This document shows, piece after piece, positions 7,393-14,494 of a DNA stretch of 64,000 nt; position 1 is the first letter of the stretch, and each line of letters starts with the position of its first letter. The position numbers and the translations under genes were made by a program. The notes under the pieces are model-generated. The model searched no databases. It was not told the DNA's origin and saw only the letters and a list, made by a program, of their open reading frames with translations. The stretch comes from Leyella stercorea DSM 18206 (GTDB taxonomy: Bacteria; Bacteroidota; Bacteroidia; Bacteroidales; Bacteroidaceae), in NCBI RefSeq assembly GCF_000235885.1, contig NZ_JH379436.1:20007-84006 (forward strand), given 5' to 3'.

Positions 7393-10335
7393 CTATAGTC
7401 CGCAGAGCATTCGGTAGGGGCAAAGCTCGCACTTCTTTCTGTCGTCAGTAGGTGTGAAGGGGACGTTGGGGGAATACATGTCGGCTACGGTCTCCTTGAG
7501 TTTTGTGAGGAACTCCTCCTCGTAGACCGTCACGTCGCTTATCGGGTGTTTGTCGATGCAGAGCGTCGGGTCGTAGTGGTTGGCGGGGGCTTGCTTTATG
7601 AAGAGCAGGGCTGGGCTGACGGGGTGGTCAGCGGGGTTCCAACGCTTGGAACGGCTGACGATGAGGGAGTAGAGTATCGCCTGGAGGTAGTAGTTGGAGT
7701 GTTTGGTGCGGATGTTGTTGGGGTCGAAGATTTCGTCGATGCTCTTTATTGGGCTGGAGGGTTGGTTGCCGGTCTTGTAGTCGACGACGCGTATGCGTGG
7801 CTTGCCGGTCTGCTTGTCGGTGAGGATGTCGAGGCGGTCGATGATGCCGCCGATGGTGAGGTGGTGGTGAGATGGTGAGGTGGTGAGGTGGTGAGATGGT
7901 GTGGTGGTGAAGGACAGCTGCGTGTACACCTTCGCTTCTTCCTCCATAGCCAGGATGCTGAACGGGCAGAGCTGCTGGTCGATCTTGAGGAGCTTGGTGA
8001 TGTACTGGATTATCACCTCGCGGTTGATAATCTGCAGTCCGTTGTTGGTCTTGCATTCCTCCTCCTCGAAGGCGCGGTCGACGACGTTTGCCAGGAGGGT
8101 GCGGTTGCTGAGGTAGGCCTGTATGTGAGCCTTCTCGATAACCGGACTATGGTCGCTGATGTCCTTATATATAAGGTATGCCGCGCGGTGGAATATGTTG
8201 CCGAACATGCGGTTGTCGATAGTCTCGGGGTCGCTGTCAGGTTCCTTTATGTGTGCTATGTACTGGTAGTAGAACGCCAGTTTGCAGCGTATGTACGTGT
8301 TGATAGCCGAGGGCGAGAGGCGGCTCATCTCCTCGAGCTTGCTGAGGGCAGTCTCGTCTTTCTCTATGGGTTTCGGCATCAGAGGCGTCGGCTGGTTCTT
8401 CGCCGTCAGACTGTAGTAGTCTATCTTCTGTCCGCTCTCCACGAGCAGCTGCAGCATGAAGCGGCTCATCTCGCCGGTGTGTCCGTTGTCGGTGGAGTTG
8501 TTGTAGGCGATGGTGATGTCGCGGGCGCGCTGCAACAGGCGGTGGAAGTAGTAGGAGTAGAGGGCTACCTTGTTGTCGATGGTGGTGAGTCCGTGCGCCT
8601 TGCGTATGGAGTAGGGTATGAACGACGAGTCGTTGATGCCCTTGGGCATGTTGCCTTCGTTGCAGGAGAGGAGGAGGAGGTGGTCGAAGTCGATGTTGCG
8701 CGTCTCGAGCACGCCCATTATCTGTACGCCCACAACGGGCTCGCCGTGGAAGGGTATGGACGAGGAGCTGACGAGCTGGGAGACGAGTCGGCGCAGCGTG
8801 GTGTTGTCGACGAGGAGGTCGCCGCTGTCGGCTAATGTGGCGAGGCGGTTGAGTATGGTGTACATGCGGAAGACTGACTCCTGCGTGAGTGGGTCGCCCT
8901 CGGGCTTTGTGGCTATGCCCACCTGCTTTATGAGGGTGGCGATGTGGTGAAGGATGGGTGAGGTGGTGAGGTGGTGAGATGGTGAATTTGGTTGGTGCAC
9001 TTGAGACAAGTGCACCCCCTGAATGTGGTGTGCGTAGGGGTGCGCCATGAGCTTCTTAAGGTAGTGGGGGTTGAGGGCGGTGCCCTTCTTGCGCAAGCCG
9101 AGCGTGTAGAGGTCGAAGAGCAGCATCACGAGCGAGGCTACGGGCGTCATGGCGAGGGGGAAACCGCTTGTGATGTTGACCTTGTCGGCTTCGGGCGGCA
9201 GGCTGTGCATGATGGGCAGCAGTATGCTCTCGTCGCACATCACTATGGCTGTCTTGCGGCCGGCACGGTAGCGGTGGTTCTCGAGGAGCCAGTTGCTCGC
9301 GAAGCGCGCCTGCGCGTTCTCCGTGGGCGAGGAGATGAAGCGTATGCGTTTGGGTCGGCGCATGTTGGCGTAGATGTCGGGGTCGGTGTTGTCGAGCTCG
9401 TTGGGGAAGTCGGAGATGTTGAGGTGTTGAGATGGTGAGGTGGTGAGATTGGTTGGTGCACTTGAGACAAGTGCACCCCCTGAGAGGTGGTGAGATGGTG
9501 AGGTGGTGAGGTGGTGAGATGGTGAGGTGTTGAGGTGGTGAGATGGTGAGGTGTTGAGGTGTTGAGATGGTGAGGTGTTGAGGTGGTGAGATGGTGAGGG
9601 CATGTAGTATTCGTCGAAGTCCCAGTAGAACTTCGCCTTGCCCTCCTTCATCAGTCGGCTGAACAGCACGCGCTCCACCTTCTGCAGGAGGTTGAAGCCT
9701 ACGAACAGATACTTGTCGTACTTCATCTGCAGCGTCTCCTCGCTCACCACCTTTCTATATATGGCGCCCTCGTAGCCTATGCCCTGCTCGGTGAGGCGGC
9801 GGTTGTAGTCGTGGTAGATGTCGCCGAAGTGAGACCACAGACTGAGGAAACGCTTCTTCAGTTCGGAGTCGATGTCGTCGCTGAAGTTGGCGAAGAAGCG
9901 CGCAAGCATCTCCTTCTGCTCGTTGTCGAGATAAGATATGTCGTCGAGCTCGTGAATGTCCTTAAGGTTGCAGAATATGCTGTCGGCGTCAGCCATGTTC
10001 TTGTCGATGTCGTCGAAGTCGGCAAGCAGCAGCTGTCCCCAGCCGTAGAAGTGGTCGAGTGTCTCGTCGATGCCCGTACACTTCGTGAACGACTTGTGTA
10101 TGTCGCATATCAGCTTTATAGGGTCGGCGGTCTTGAGGTCGGTATGCTGGCGGAAGAGGTCGCTGATGGTGATGTACGCAGGGCTCCATATGGGCTGACC
10201 AGCAATGCGCGCAAGATGCTCGTTGAGGAACAGAGCGGCACGCTTGTTGGGGAACACGACGGCGATGCGCGAGAGGTCGGTGCCGTACTTGCCGATTATA
10301 TCTTCTGCGACATATTCTAAGAATGTCTTGTTCAT
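7393..10335 (-). CDS. addB: AddB-like PD-(D/E)XK exonuclease subunit
   Basis: A 980-residue partner of the AddAB double-strand-break repair nuclease-helicase. The C-terminal nuclease domain shows GGIIDRLD, the catalytic DYKTG, a first Cys in YIRCKLAFYYQYI, and a final CELCPYRMLC that with it forms the iron-sulfur clasp of AddB enzymes. The N-terminal part resembles the inactivated helicase half of AddB. It follows addA by 17 bp in an operon with a cyclophilin gene. Odd feature: three blocks at about residues 244-305, 438-460 and 808-828 consist of SPSHHLTT-type repeats encoded by inserted octamer DNA and are probably loops. The frame is preserved through all of them. Length exceeds what the domains need because of these insertions. 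Confidence 0.85.
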   Translation of the reverse strand: MNKTFLEYVAEDIIGKYGTDLSRIAVVFPNKRAALFLNEHLARIAGQPIWSPAYITISDLFRQHTDLKTADPIKLICDIHKSFTKCTGIDETLDHFYGWGQLLLADFDDIDKNMADADSIFCNLKDIHELDDISYLDNEQKEMLARFFANFSDDIDSELKKRFLSLWSHFGDIYHDYNRRLTEQGIGYEGAIYRKVVSEETLQMKYDKYLFVGFNLLQKVERVLFSRLMKEGKAKFYWDFDEYYMPSPSHHLNTSPSQHLNTSPSHHLNTSPSHHLTTSPSHHLSGGALVSSAPTNLTTSPSQHLNISDFPNELDNTDPDIYANMRRPKRIRFISSPTENAQARFASNWLLENHRYRAGRKTAIVMCDESILLPIMHSLPPEADKVNITSGFPLAMTPVASLVMLLFDLYTLGLRKKGTALNPHYLKKLMAHPYAHHIQGVHLSQVHQPNSPSHHLTTSPILHHIATLIKQVGIATKPEGDPLTQESVFRMYTILNRLATLADSGDLLVDNTTLRRLVSQLVSSSSIPFHGEPVVGVQIMGVLETRNIDFDHLLLLSCNEGNMPKGINDSSFIPYSIRKAHGLTTIDNKVALYSYYFHRLLQRARDITIAYNNSTDNGHTGEMSRFMLQLLVESGQKIDYYSLTAKNQPTPLMPKPIEKDETALSKLEEMSRLSPSAINTYIRCKLAFYYQYIAHIKEPDSDPETIDNRMFGNIFHRAAYLIYKDISDHSPVIEKAHIQAYLSNRTLLANVVDRAFEEEECKTNNGLQIINREVIIQYITKLLKIDQQLCPFSILAMEEEAKVYTQLSFTTTPSHHLTTSPSHHHLTIGGIIDRLDILTDKQTGKPRIRVVDYKTGNQPSSPIKSIDEIFDPNNIRTKHSNYYLQAILYSLIVSRSKRWNPADHPVSPALLFIKQAPANHYDPTLCIDKHPISDVTVYEEEFLTKLKETVADMYSPNVPFTPTDDRKKCELCPYRMLCGL
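7852..7911. repeat. GRTGGTGA octamer block inside addB (3' end)
   Basis: Runs of GATGGTGA and GGTGGTGA octamers with slight slippage. On the coding strand they give TTTPSHHLTTSPSHHHLT between two conserved parts of the nuclease domain. Confidence 0.8.
8955..9022. repeat. Octamer block plus 35-bp hairpin unit inside addB
   Basis: Octamers at 8955-8985 are followed by a 35-bp unit (8988-9022) whose core GGTGCACTTG-AGA-CAAGTGCACC (8994-9016) is a perfect 10-bp hairpin. In this copy the coding strand reads the unit as GVHLSQVHQPN. Confidence 0.85.
9422..9600. repeat. Largest octamer block with second 35-bp hairpin unit
   Basis: Fourteen or so consecutive GRTGKTGA octamers (9484-9600) plus a leading group at 9422-9448, split by a second identical 35-bp unit at 9449-9483 (hairpin 9455-9477). 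Three octamers make 24 bp, so the protein repeats every eight residues (SPSHHLNT). Here the hairpin unit is read in another frame (GALVSSAPTN). Confidence 0.9.
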
Positions 10336-10352
10336 GTTGTTTTCCTTTTTTG

Positions 10353-13300
10353 TTAAACTTCAACGATGTTGTCCGAATAGACGTACCAGAGGTAGCCCTT
10401 CACGTCGGTGTAGCCCATGTTGTGCGTGAGCGATATGTAGCGCTGCACCTGGTCGGTGTGCTCGGGCTGCGGCTTGCCGAACTTGAAGTCGACAATCTGC
10501 ACCTCGTCGCCGCGTTTCATCACGCGGTCGGGGCGGTGCTCCGTCAGCTTGTCGGTGTGTGGGTCGTAGCTGAGGATGGAACACTCGTTGAAGAGCGTCC
10601 AGCCGCTACCGAACCACTCCTTCACCTTTGGGTTAGAGAAGCGCTTGTGGAGCATGTTCTTCAGTTTGTTAGGCGTGATGACGCTTTCGTCGAACAGACC
10701 TTCCATCTCCATGTCGTGCAGACAGCGGTCTACGTCGGCGGCGGTCTCGATGTTAGAGAACAGATAGTGGAGTAGCAGACCCGTCTTGATGTACGACTGC
10801 TGCTCTGCCTGCTCGTCGTCAGCTTCGTCGTTGATGAAGTCGCGACTCTTGTTGCTCTGCTTGAACTCTACGTTCGAGGCGTAGGTCTTCATCGGCAGCA
10901 GGAGGTTCTCTACGTGCGGCGTGAAGATGTTCGGCTCCTCAGCCTTTTTCTTCTCCTTGGTGGTGTCTATCTCGCCGTAAGTGAGGGTGAGGTGGTGAGA
11001 TGGTGAGGTGGTGAGGTCGCCTTCGAGCGAGCAGTCGGGCAGCTGCATGTCGCTTATCGCTTGCTCTATCACGTACGAACGCAGCGACGCGTTGCCGCGG
11101 CGTGCGAATACGATTAGGCTGCGCTCGGCGCGCGTGAACGCCACGTAGAGCAGGTTGAGGTTGTCTACGCAGTTCTGCAGATGCTCCACGATGTAGTCGC
11201 GCTCGTATATTGTGCCCATCATCTGTTTTGCGCTGAAGTCTACCGGCACAAGCGGCAGCTCGTTGAACGGAGCCTCCGTAGGCTCGCACCATATAGTGTT
11301 GGTCTTCTCCATGCGCCAGTCGCAGAACGGAATGATGACGTGCTTGAACTCCAGACCCTTACTCTTGTGTATGGTGATAAGGCGTATGCCGTCGATGGAG
11401 CGTGCCTGGATGGTGTTCGACGCGAAGTTCTCGTTCCACTCCTCAACGAAGTCGTCGAGTGTGGCCGTGTTTGAGGTGAGGAAACTGGTGAGGCAGTCGA
11501 AGAAAGCGTATACGTAGGCGTCCTCGCCCACGATGCGCTCAAGACTGAATATCTTGTAAAGACGTTCGGCAAGTTCGTAGATAGGCATCTGGAGCAGTTC
11601 GTCGTTGTGGTCGCGGTAGTTGGCAGGCAACGCTTCCTCTACGCCCTCCTCGGTAGAAACCATGCGGTTGGCAGCTTCGAGGTCTACGCCCTTCACCTTC
11701 GTGAGGTAAGCCTTTGCGATGTACGCCCGTGTCAGTTTGTCGTCCTGGTGCGTCAGCGAGTGCATCGCCGCTACGAGGATGTTCAGCGCCGTAGAGTTGT
11801 CGAGACGGAAAGCCTCGTCAGACACAATCTTCAGTTCGGGACGCATACAGGCGAAGTGCTCCGCAATCTGCTGTATGGTGTTGTTGGAGCGCACGATGAT
11901 GGCTATGTCCGAAGGGTCGGCTCCGCATTCTATCAGATGGTCTACTGTCTCGACCGTCTTGTTGAGTGTGATGTCGGTGTAGTCGTCCTGCGGAAGCAGC
12001 TCGATATGTACGTATCCGGTGTCCTCGCGCTTGTCGGGCACCTGCTGGCACACGTCGGCATACGCACTCTTCAGCTGTTCGGCAAGCTGCATGTCGTCCT
12101 CGCCGCAGCACTCCTTAAGGTCGTTGAACTCTATCTCGGCGGCACGCTCGAAGAAAGCGTTGTTGAAGTTGATGACACGGCGCGACGAACGGTAGTTGTG
12201 CGTCAGCGTGCGTATGTCGAGCATGTCGCTCACCTGCGGAAACTCGCCCTTGATGTTGTTCAGCATACGCCAGTCGCCCGAACGCCAGCGATAGATGCTC
12301 TGCTTCACGTCGCCCACAATCAGGTTGCCGTGCTCTTCGCTGTGGCTCATGCACTCCTCGAGCAGCACCTTGAAGTTCTGCCATTGCACGGTGCTCGTGT
12401 CCTGGAACTCGTCGATCATCACGTTCTCCAGATGCGAGCCTATCTTCTCGAAGATGAACGGTGAGTCGGTGTCCTTGATGAGCGAATGGAGTAGGGTGTG
12501 GGTGTCGCTGAGCAGGAAGCGGTTTGCCTCGACGTTCATCTCGCGCACCTTCCGCTCAATGCTGTTGAGCAGGCGCAGCTGGTTGAGATGCTTCAGTGTG
12601 AGTACCGCCGATGCGTACATCTTCCAGTTGCTCCGGCGTGTTGCTTCCGCCTTTTCGAGAAGCGGCACGATGGTCTCCTCGGCGAAGTGACGCAGCGATG
12701 GCGGTGCACTCTTCTTCGTCCAGCAGTCGGCAGAGCCTTCGTCGAGCGCCTTCTGCACTCTGCTGGTGATGATGCTCTCGTCGTATTGTCCGTTCTGCAG
12801 TTTGATGAAGTAGCCGGCAGGTCCCGACTTGCCGTAGCTAAGGTCGGCGATGTCAACACCTTCCGTTTCGAGAGCCTCGAAGAACTCCGCCGCAACACTT
12901 TTCAGTTCCGCTTCGGCTTCGTCGCGTATGGTTCTGATGCGCTTAGTGTACTGCTCGAAGAAGCCCTTTTCGTGCAGCAATGTGTTAAGCTCCTTGCTCT
13001 TTGTCTTGTAGAACTCGCGGAAGATGTTCTCGCCGAACGACTTTATGTAGCCTATGACGTTCCAGTTCTTGTCGTCGTCGATGTTCTCCTTTATATAACC
13101 GAGAATCCACTTCAGCAGTTCGTCCTTTTCGCCCAGTTCGTCGATCATCTCGTCGACGGCGATGCTCTCAATCTGTCGGTCGTTAAGCTCGATGCGCAGG
13201 TTGGCCGTGAGGTCGAGCTCGCGTGCAAGATTGCGCAGCACACTCTGGAAGAACGAGTCGATGGTCTCGATGCGGAAGTAGCTGTAGCTGTGTACAATAT

Positions 13301-13601
13301 TAAAAAGAGCGATCTTGGCGCGATCGGACATAAACTGTTCGGTCACACCAAGTTCGCTCTTTATCTTTTCTATATAATCCTTCGACTTCGGGAGCTGCTT
13401 CCATATACCATAAAGCTGACTGAGGATACGTGTCTTCATCTCCTCAGTGGCTTTGTTCGTAAACGTAACAGCGAGTGTCGAACGGAAACTCATCGGGTTC
13501 TTGATGAGCAACTTTATGTATTCTACGGATAGCGTGAACGTCTTTCCGCTACCCGCACTTGCTTTGTATACGGTAAGTGCTTTCTCTTCTGTCGGTGTCA
13601 T
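10353..13601 (-). CDS. addA: AddA-like UvrD/Rep helicase-nuclease
   Basis: A 1082-residue superfamily 1 helicase with a C-terminal RecB-type nuclease, the motor of AddAB. Visible motifs in order: Walker A ASAGSGKT (residues 14-21), LAVTFTNKATEEM (motif Ia), VMIDEFQDTS (Walker B), VGDVKQSIYRWRSGD (motif III), ITIHKSKGLEFKHVIIP (motif V), YVAFTRAERSLIVF (motif VI), and near the end IVDFKFGKP, the nuclease QxxDYK-like site. It lies 9 bp after the cyclophilin gene and 17 bp before addB. One short octamer insertion (TTSPSHHL, about residues 860-872) lies between the helicase and nuclease parts. All helicase motifs are intact. Confidence 0.93.
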   Translation of the reverse strand: MTPTEEKALTVYKASAGSGKTFTLSVEYIKLLIKNPMSFRSTLAVTFTNKATEEMKTRILSQLYGIWKQLPKSKDYIEKIKSELGVTEQFMSDRAKIALFNIVHSYSYFRIETIDSFFQSVLRNLARELDLTANLRIELNDRQIESIAVDEMIDELGEKDELLKWILGYIKENIDDDKNWNVIGYIKSFGENIFREFYKTKSKELNTLLHEKGFFEQYTKRIRTIRDEAEAELKSVAAEFFEALETEGVDIADLSYGKSGPAGYFIKLQNGQYDESIITSRVQKALDEGSADCWTKKSAPPSLRHFAEETIVPLLEKAEATRRSNWKMYASAVLTLKHLNQLRLLNSIERKVREMNVEANRFLLSDTHTLLHSLIKDTDSPFIFEKIGSHLENVMIDEFQDTSTVQWQNFKVLLEECMSHSEEHGNLIVGDVKQSIYRWRSGDWRMLNNIKGEFPQVSDMLDIRTLTHNYRSSRRVINFNNAFFERAAEIEFNDLKECCGEDDMQLAEQLKSAYADVCQQVPDKREDTGYVHIELLPQDDYTDITLNKTVETVDHLIECGADPSDIAIIVRSNNTIQQIAEHFACMRPELKIVSDEAFRLDNSTALNILVAAMHSLTHQDDKLTRAYIAKAYLTKVKGVDLEAANRMVSTEEGVEEALPANYRDHNDELLQMPIYELAERLYKIFSLERIVGEDAYVYAFFDCLTSFLTSNTATLDDFVEEWNENFASNTIQARSIDGIRLITIHKSKGLEFKHVIIPFCDWRMEKTNTIWCEPTEAPFNELPLVPVDFSAKQMMGTIYERDYIVEHLQNCVDNLNLLYVAFTRAERSLIVFARRGNASLRSYVIEQAISDMQLPDCSLEGDLTTSPSHHLTLTYGEIDTTKEKKKAEEPNIFTPHVENLLLPMKTYASNVEFKQSNKSRDFINDEADDEQAEQQSYIKTGLLLHYLFSNIETAADVDRCLHDMEMEGLFDESVITPNKLKNMLHKRFSNPKVKEWFGSGWTLFNECSILSYDPHTDKLTEHRPDRVMKRGDEVQIVDFKFGKPQPEHTDQVQRYISLTHNMGYTDVKGYLWYVYSDNIVEV
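10984..11021. repeat. GRTGGTGA octamer block inside addA
   Basis: A short run of GGTGGTGA and GATGGTGA octamers, the same family as in addB, which encodes LTTSPSHHLT in the linker before the AddA nuclease domain. Confidence 0.85.
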
Positions 13602-13610
13602 AATGGATTG

Positions 13611-14348
13611 TTAGTCAATACGTGTGATAGTCATGGCGATGTCCTCAGTAGGACGGTCGGCACGGTCGGTGTCGGCGTTCTGTATAGCGTCTACAACGTC
13701 CAGTCCTTCCTCTACCTCTCCGAACACGGTGTACTCGCCATCGAGGAACGGAGTGCCGCCAATGGTTGTGTAAGCCTCCATCTGCTCAGCACTGAAGCCC
13801 ACGGGATTCTGCTTGCATATCTCCTTCGCCTCTTTCATAAGGCGCTCCTGCATTTCCTGCAGTCCGGCACGGTCGCGGTTCTTGCGCATCTCCATAATCT
13901 CCTTCTTGTAGTAGGTCACAAGGTCGTTGAAGGTGATGGTCTCCTGGTTCTGCTTCATCTGCTTCTCCATCTGCTTGAGCTGTCCCTGGTTGTACTTCTC
14001 GCCGAGCACGATGTAGAACTGGCTGCCGCTCGACTCCTTGTTGGGGTTCACCTCGTCGCCTAAGCGTGCTGCAGCAAGAGCGCCGCGCTTGTGGAAGTGT
14101 GTAGGTGTGAACTCAGCCTCAATAGTGTAATCGGGGCCGCCTGCACCAAGCTGCTTTCCCTTCGGCGCATTCTTGCTGTCGGGGTCGCCGCCCTGCACCA
14201 TGAAGTCCTTGATGACGCGATGGAACAGCGTTCCGTTGTAGAAACCCTCTTCAACGAGCTTCAGCATATTGTCACGATGTTTCGGGGTGTCGTCGTAGAG
14301 GCGCACGATGATGTCGCCCTTCGGTGTCTCGATCTTTATCTTTGCCAT
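13611..14348 (-). CDS. Cyclophilin-type peptidyl-prolyl isomerase
   Basis: A 245-residue cyclophilin, which speeds cis-trans isomerisation at prolines. There is no signal peptide, so it is probably cytoplasmic. Family blocks are present: GDIIVRLYDDTPKHRDNM, NGTLFHRVIKDFMVQGGDP, and near the end FGEVEEGLDVVDAI. A Lys/Glu/Gln-rich helical insertion of about 70 residues (about 132-200, KYNQGQLKQMEKQMKQ and following) interrupts the domain, as in other Bacteroidales cyclophilins. It is the first gene of the operon with addA and addB. The link is probably only positional. Confidence 0.92.
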   Translation of the reverse strand: MAKIKIETPKGDIIVRLYDDTPKHRDNMLKLVEEGFYNGTLFHRVIKDFMVQGGDPDSKNAPKGKQLGAGGPDYTIEAEFTPTHFHKRGALAAARLGDEVNPNKESSGSQFYIVLGEKYNQGQLKQMEKQMKQNQETITFNDLVTYYKKEIMEMRKNRDRAGLQEMQERLMKEAKEICKQNPVGFSAEQMEAYTTIGGTPFLDGEYTVFGEVEEGLDVVDAIQNADTDRADRPTEDIAMTITRID

Positions 14349-14379
14349 TGTTATTATATATGAGATTAGTATTTATATG

Positions 14380-14387
14380 CAAAATTA
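14380..14387 (-). promoter_or_regulatory. -7 box for the cyclophilin-addAB operon
   Basis: Minus-strand TAATTTTG fits TAnnTTTG and lies about 31 bp upstream of the ATG at 14348. Confidence 0.5.
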
Positions 14388-14432
14388 ATTATAAATTCTG
14401 TGAATGACGAATAAACAATTGTGTAAAGCTAT

Positions 14433-14460
14433 TGTTTGTCAGATTTTATTTTTACCTTTG
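14433..14460 (+). promoter_or_regulatory. relA promoter
   Basis: A -33 type TTGTTTGTC begins at 14433 and TACCTTTG lies at 14453-14460, a textbook Bacteroidetes pair. The longer open frame that begins at 14432 overlaps it, so the true start must be the ATG at 14495. Confidence 0.75.
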
Positions 14461-14494
14461 TCTTCATATTAAATGTTTTTACAACATAGTAATT

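Noticed and set aside
7088..7432. Minus-strand frame of 114 residues with one hydrophobic segment near the C-terminus
   Set aside because: Its middle is translated from the 22-bp array A, its start lies within the 3' end of addB, and its last codons overlap the promoter of the 171-residue gene. No family match was recognised.
7888..13532. Long plus-strand frames opposite addB and addA (for example 7888-8835, 11607-12464, 12498-13532)
   Set aside because: They are antisense shadows created by the GC-rich third positions of addAB. Their translations are low in motif content and rich in Val, Arg and Leu runs.
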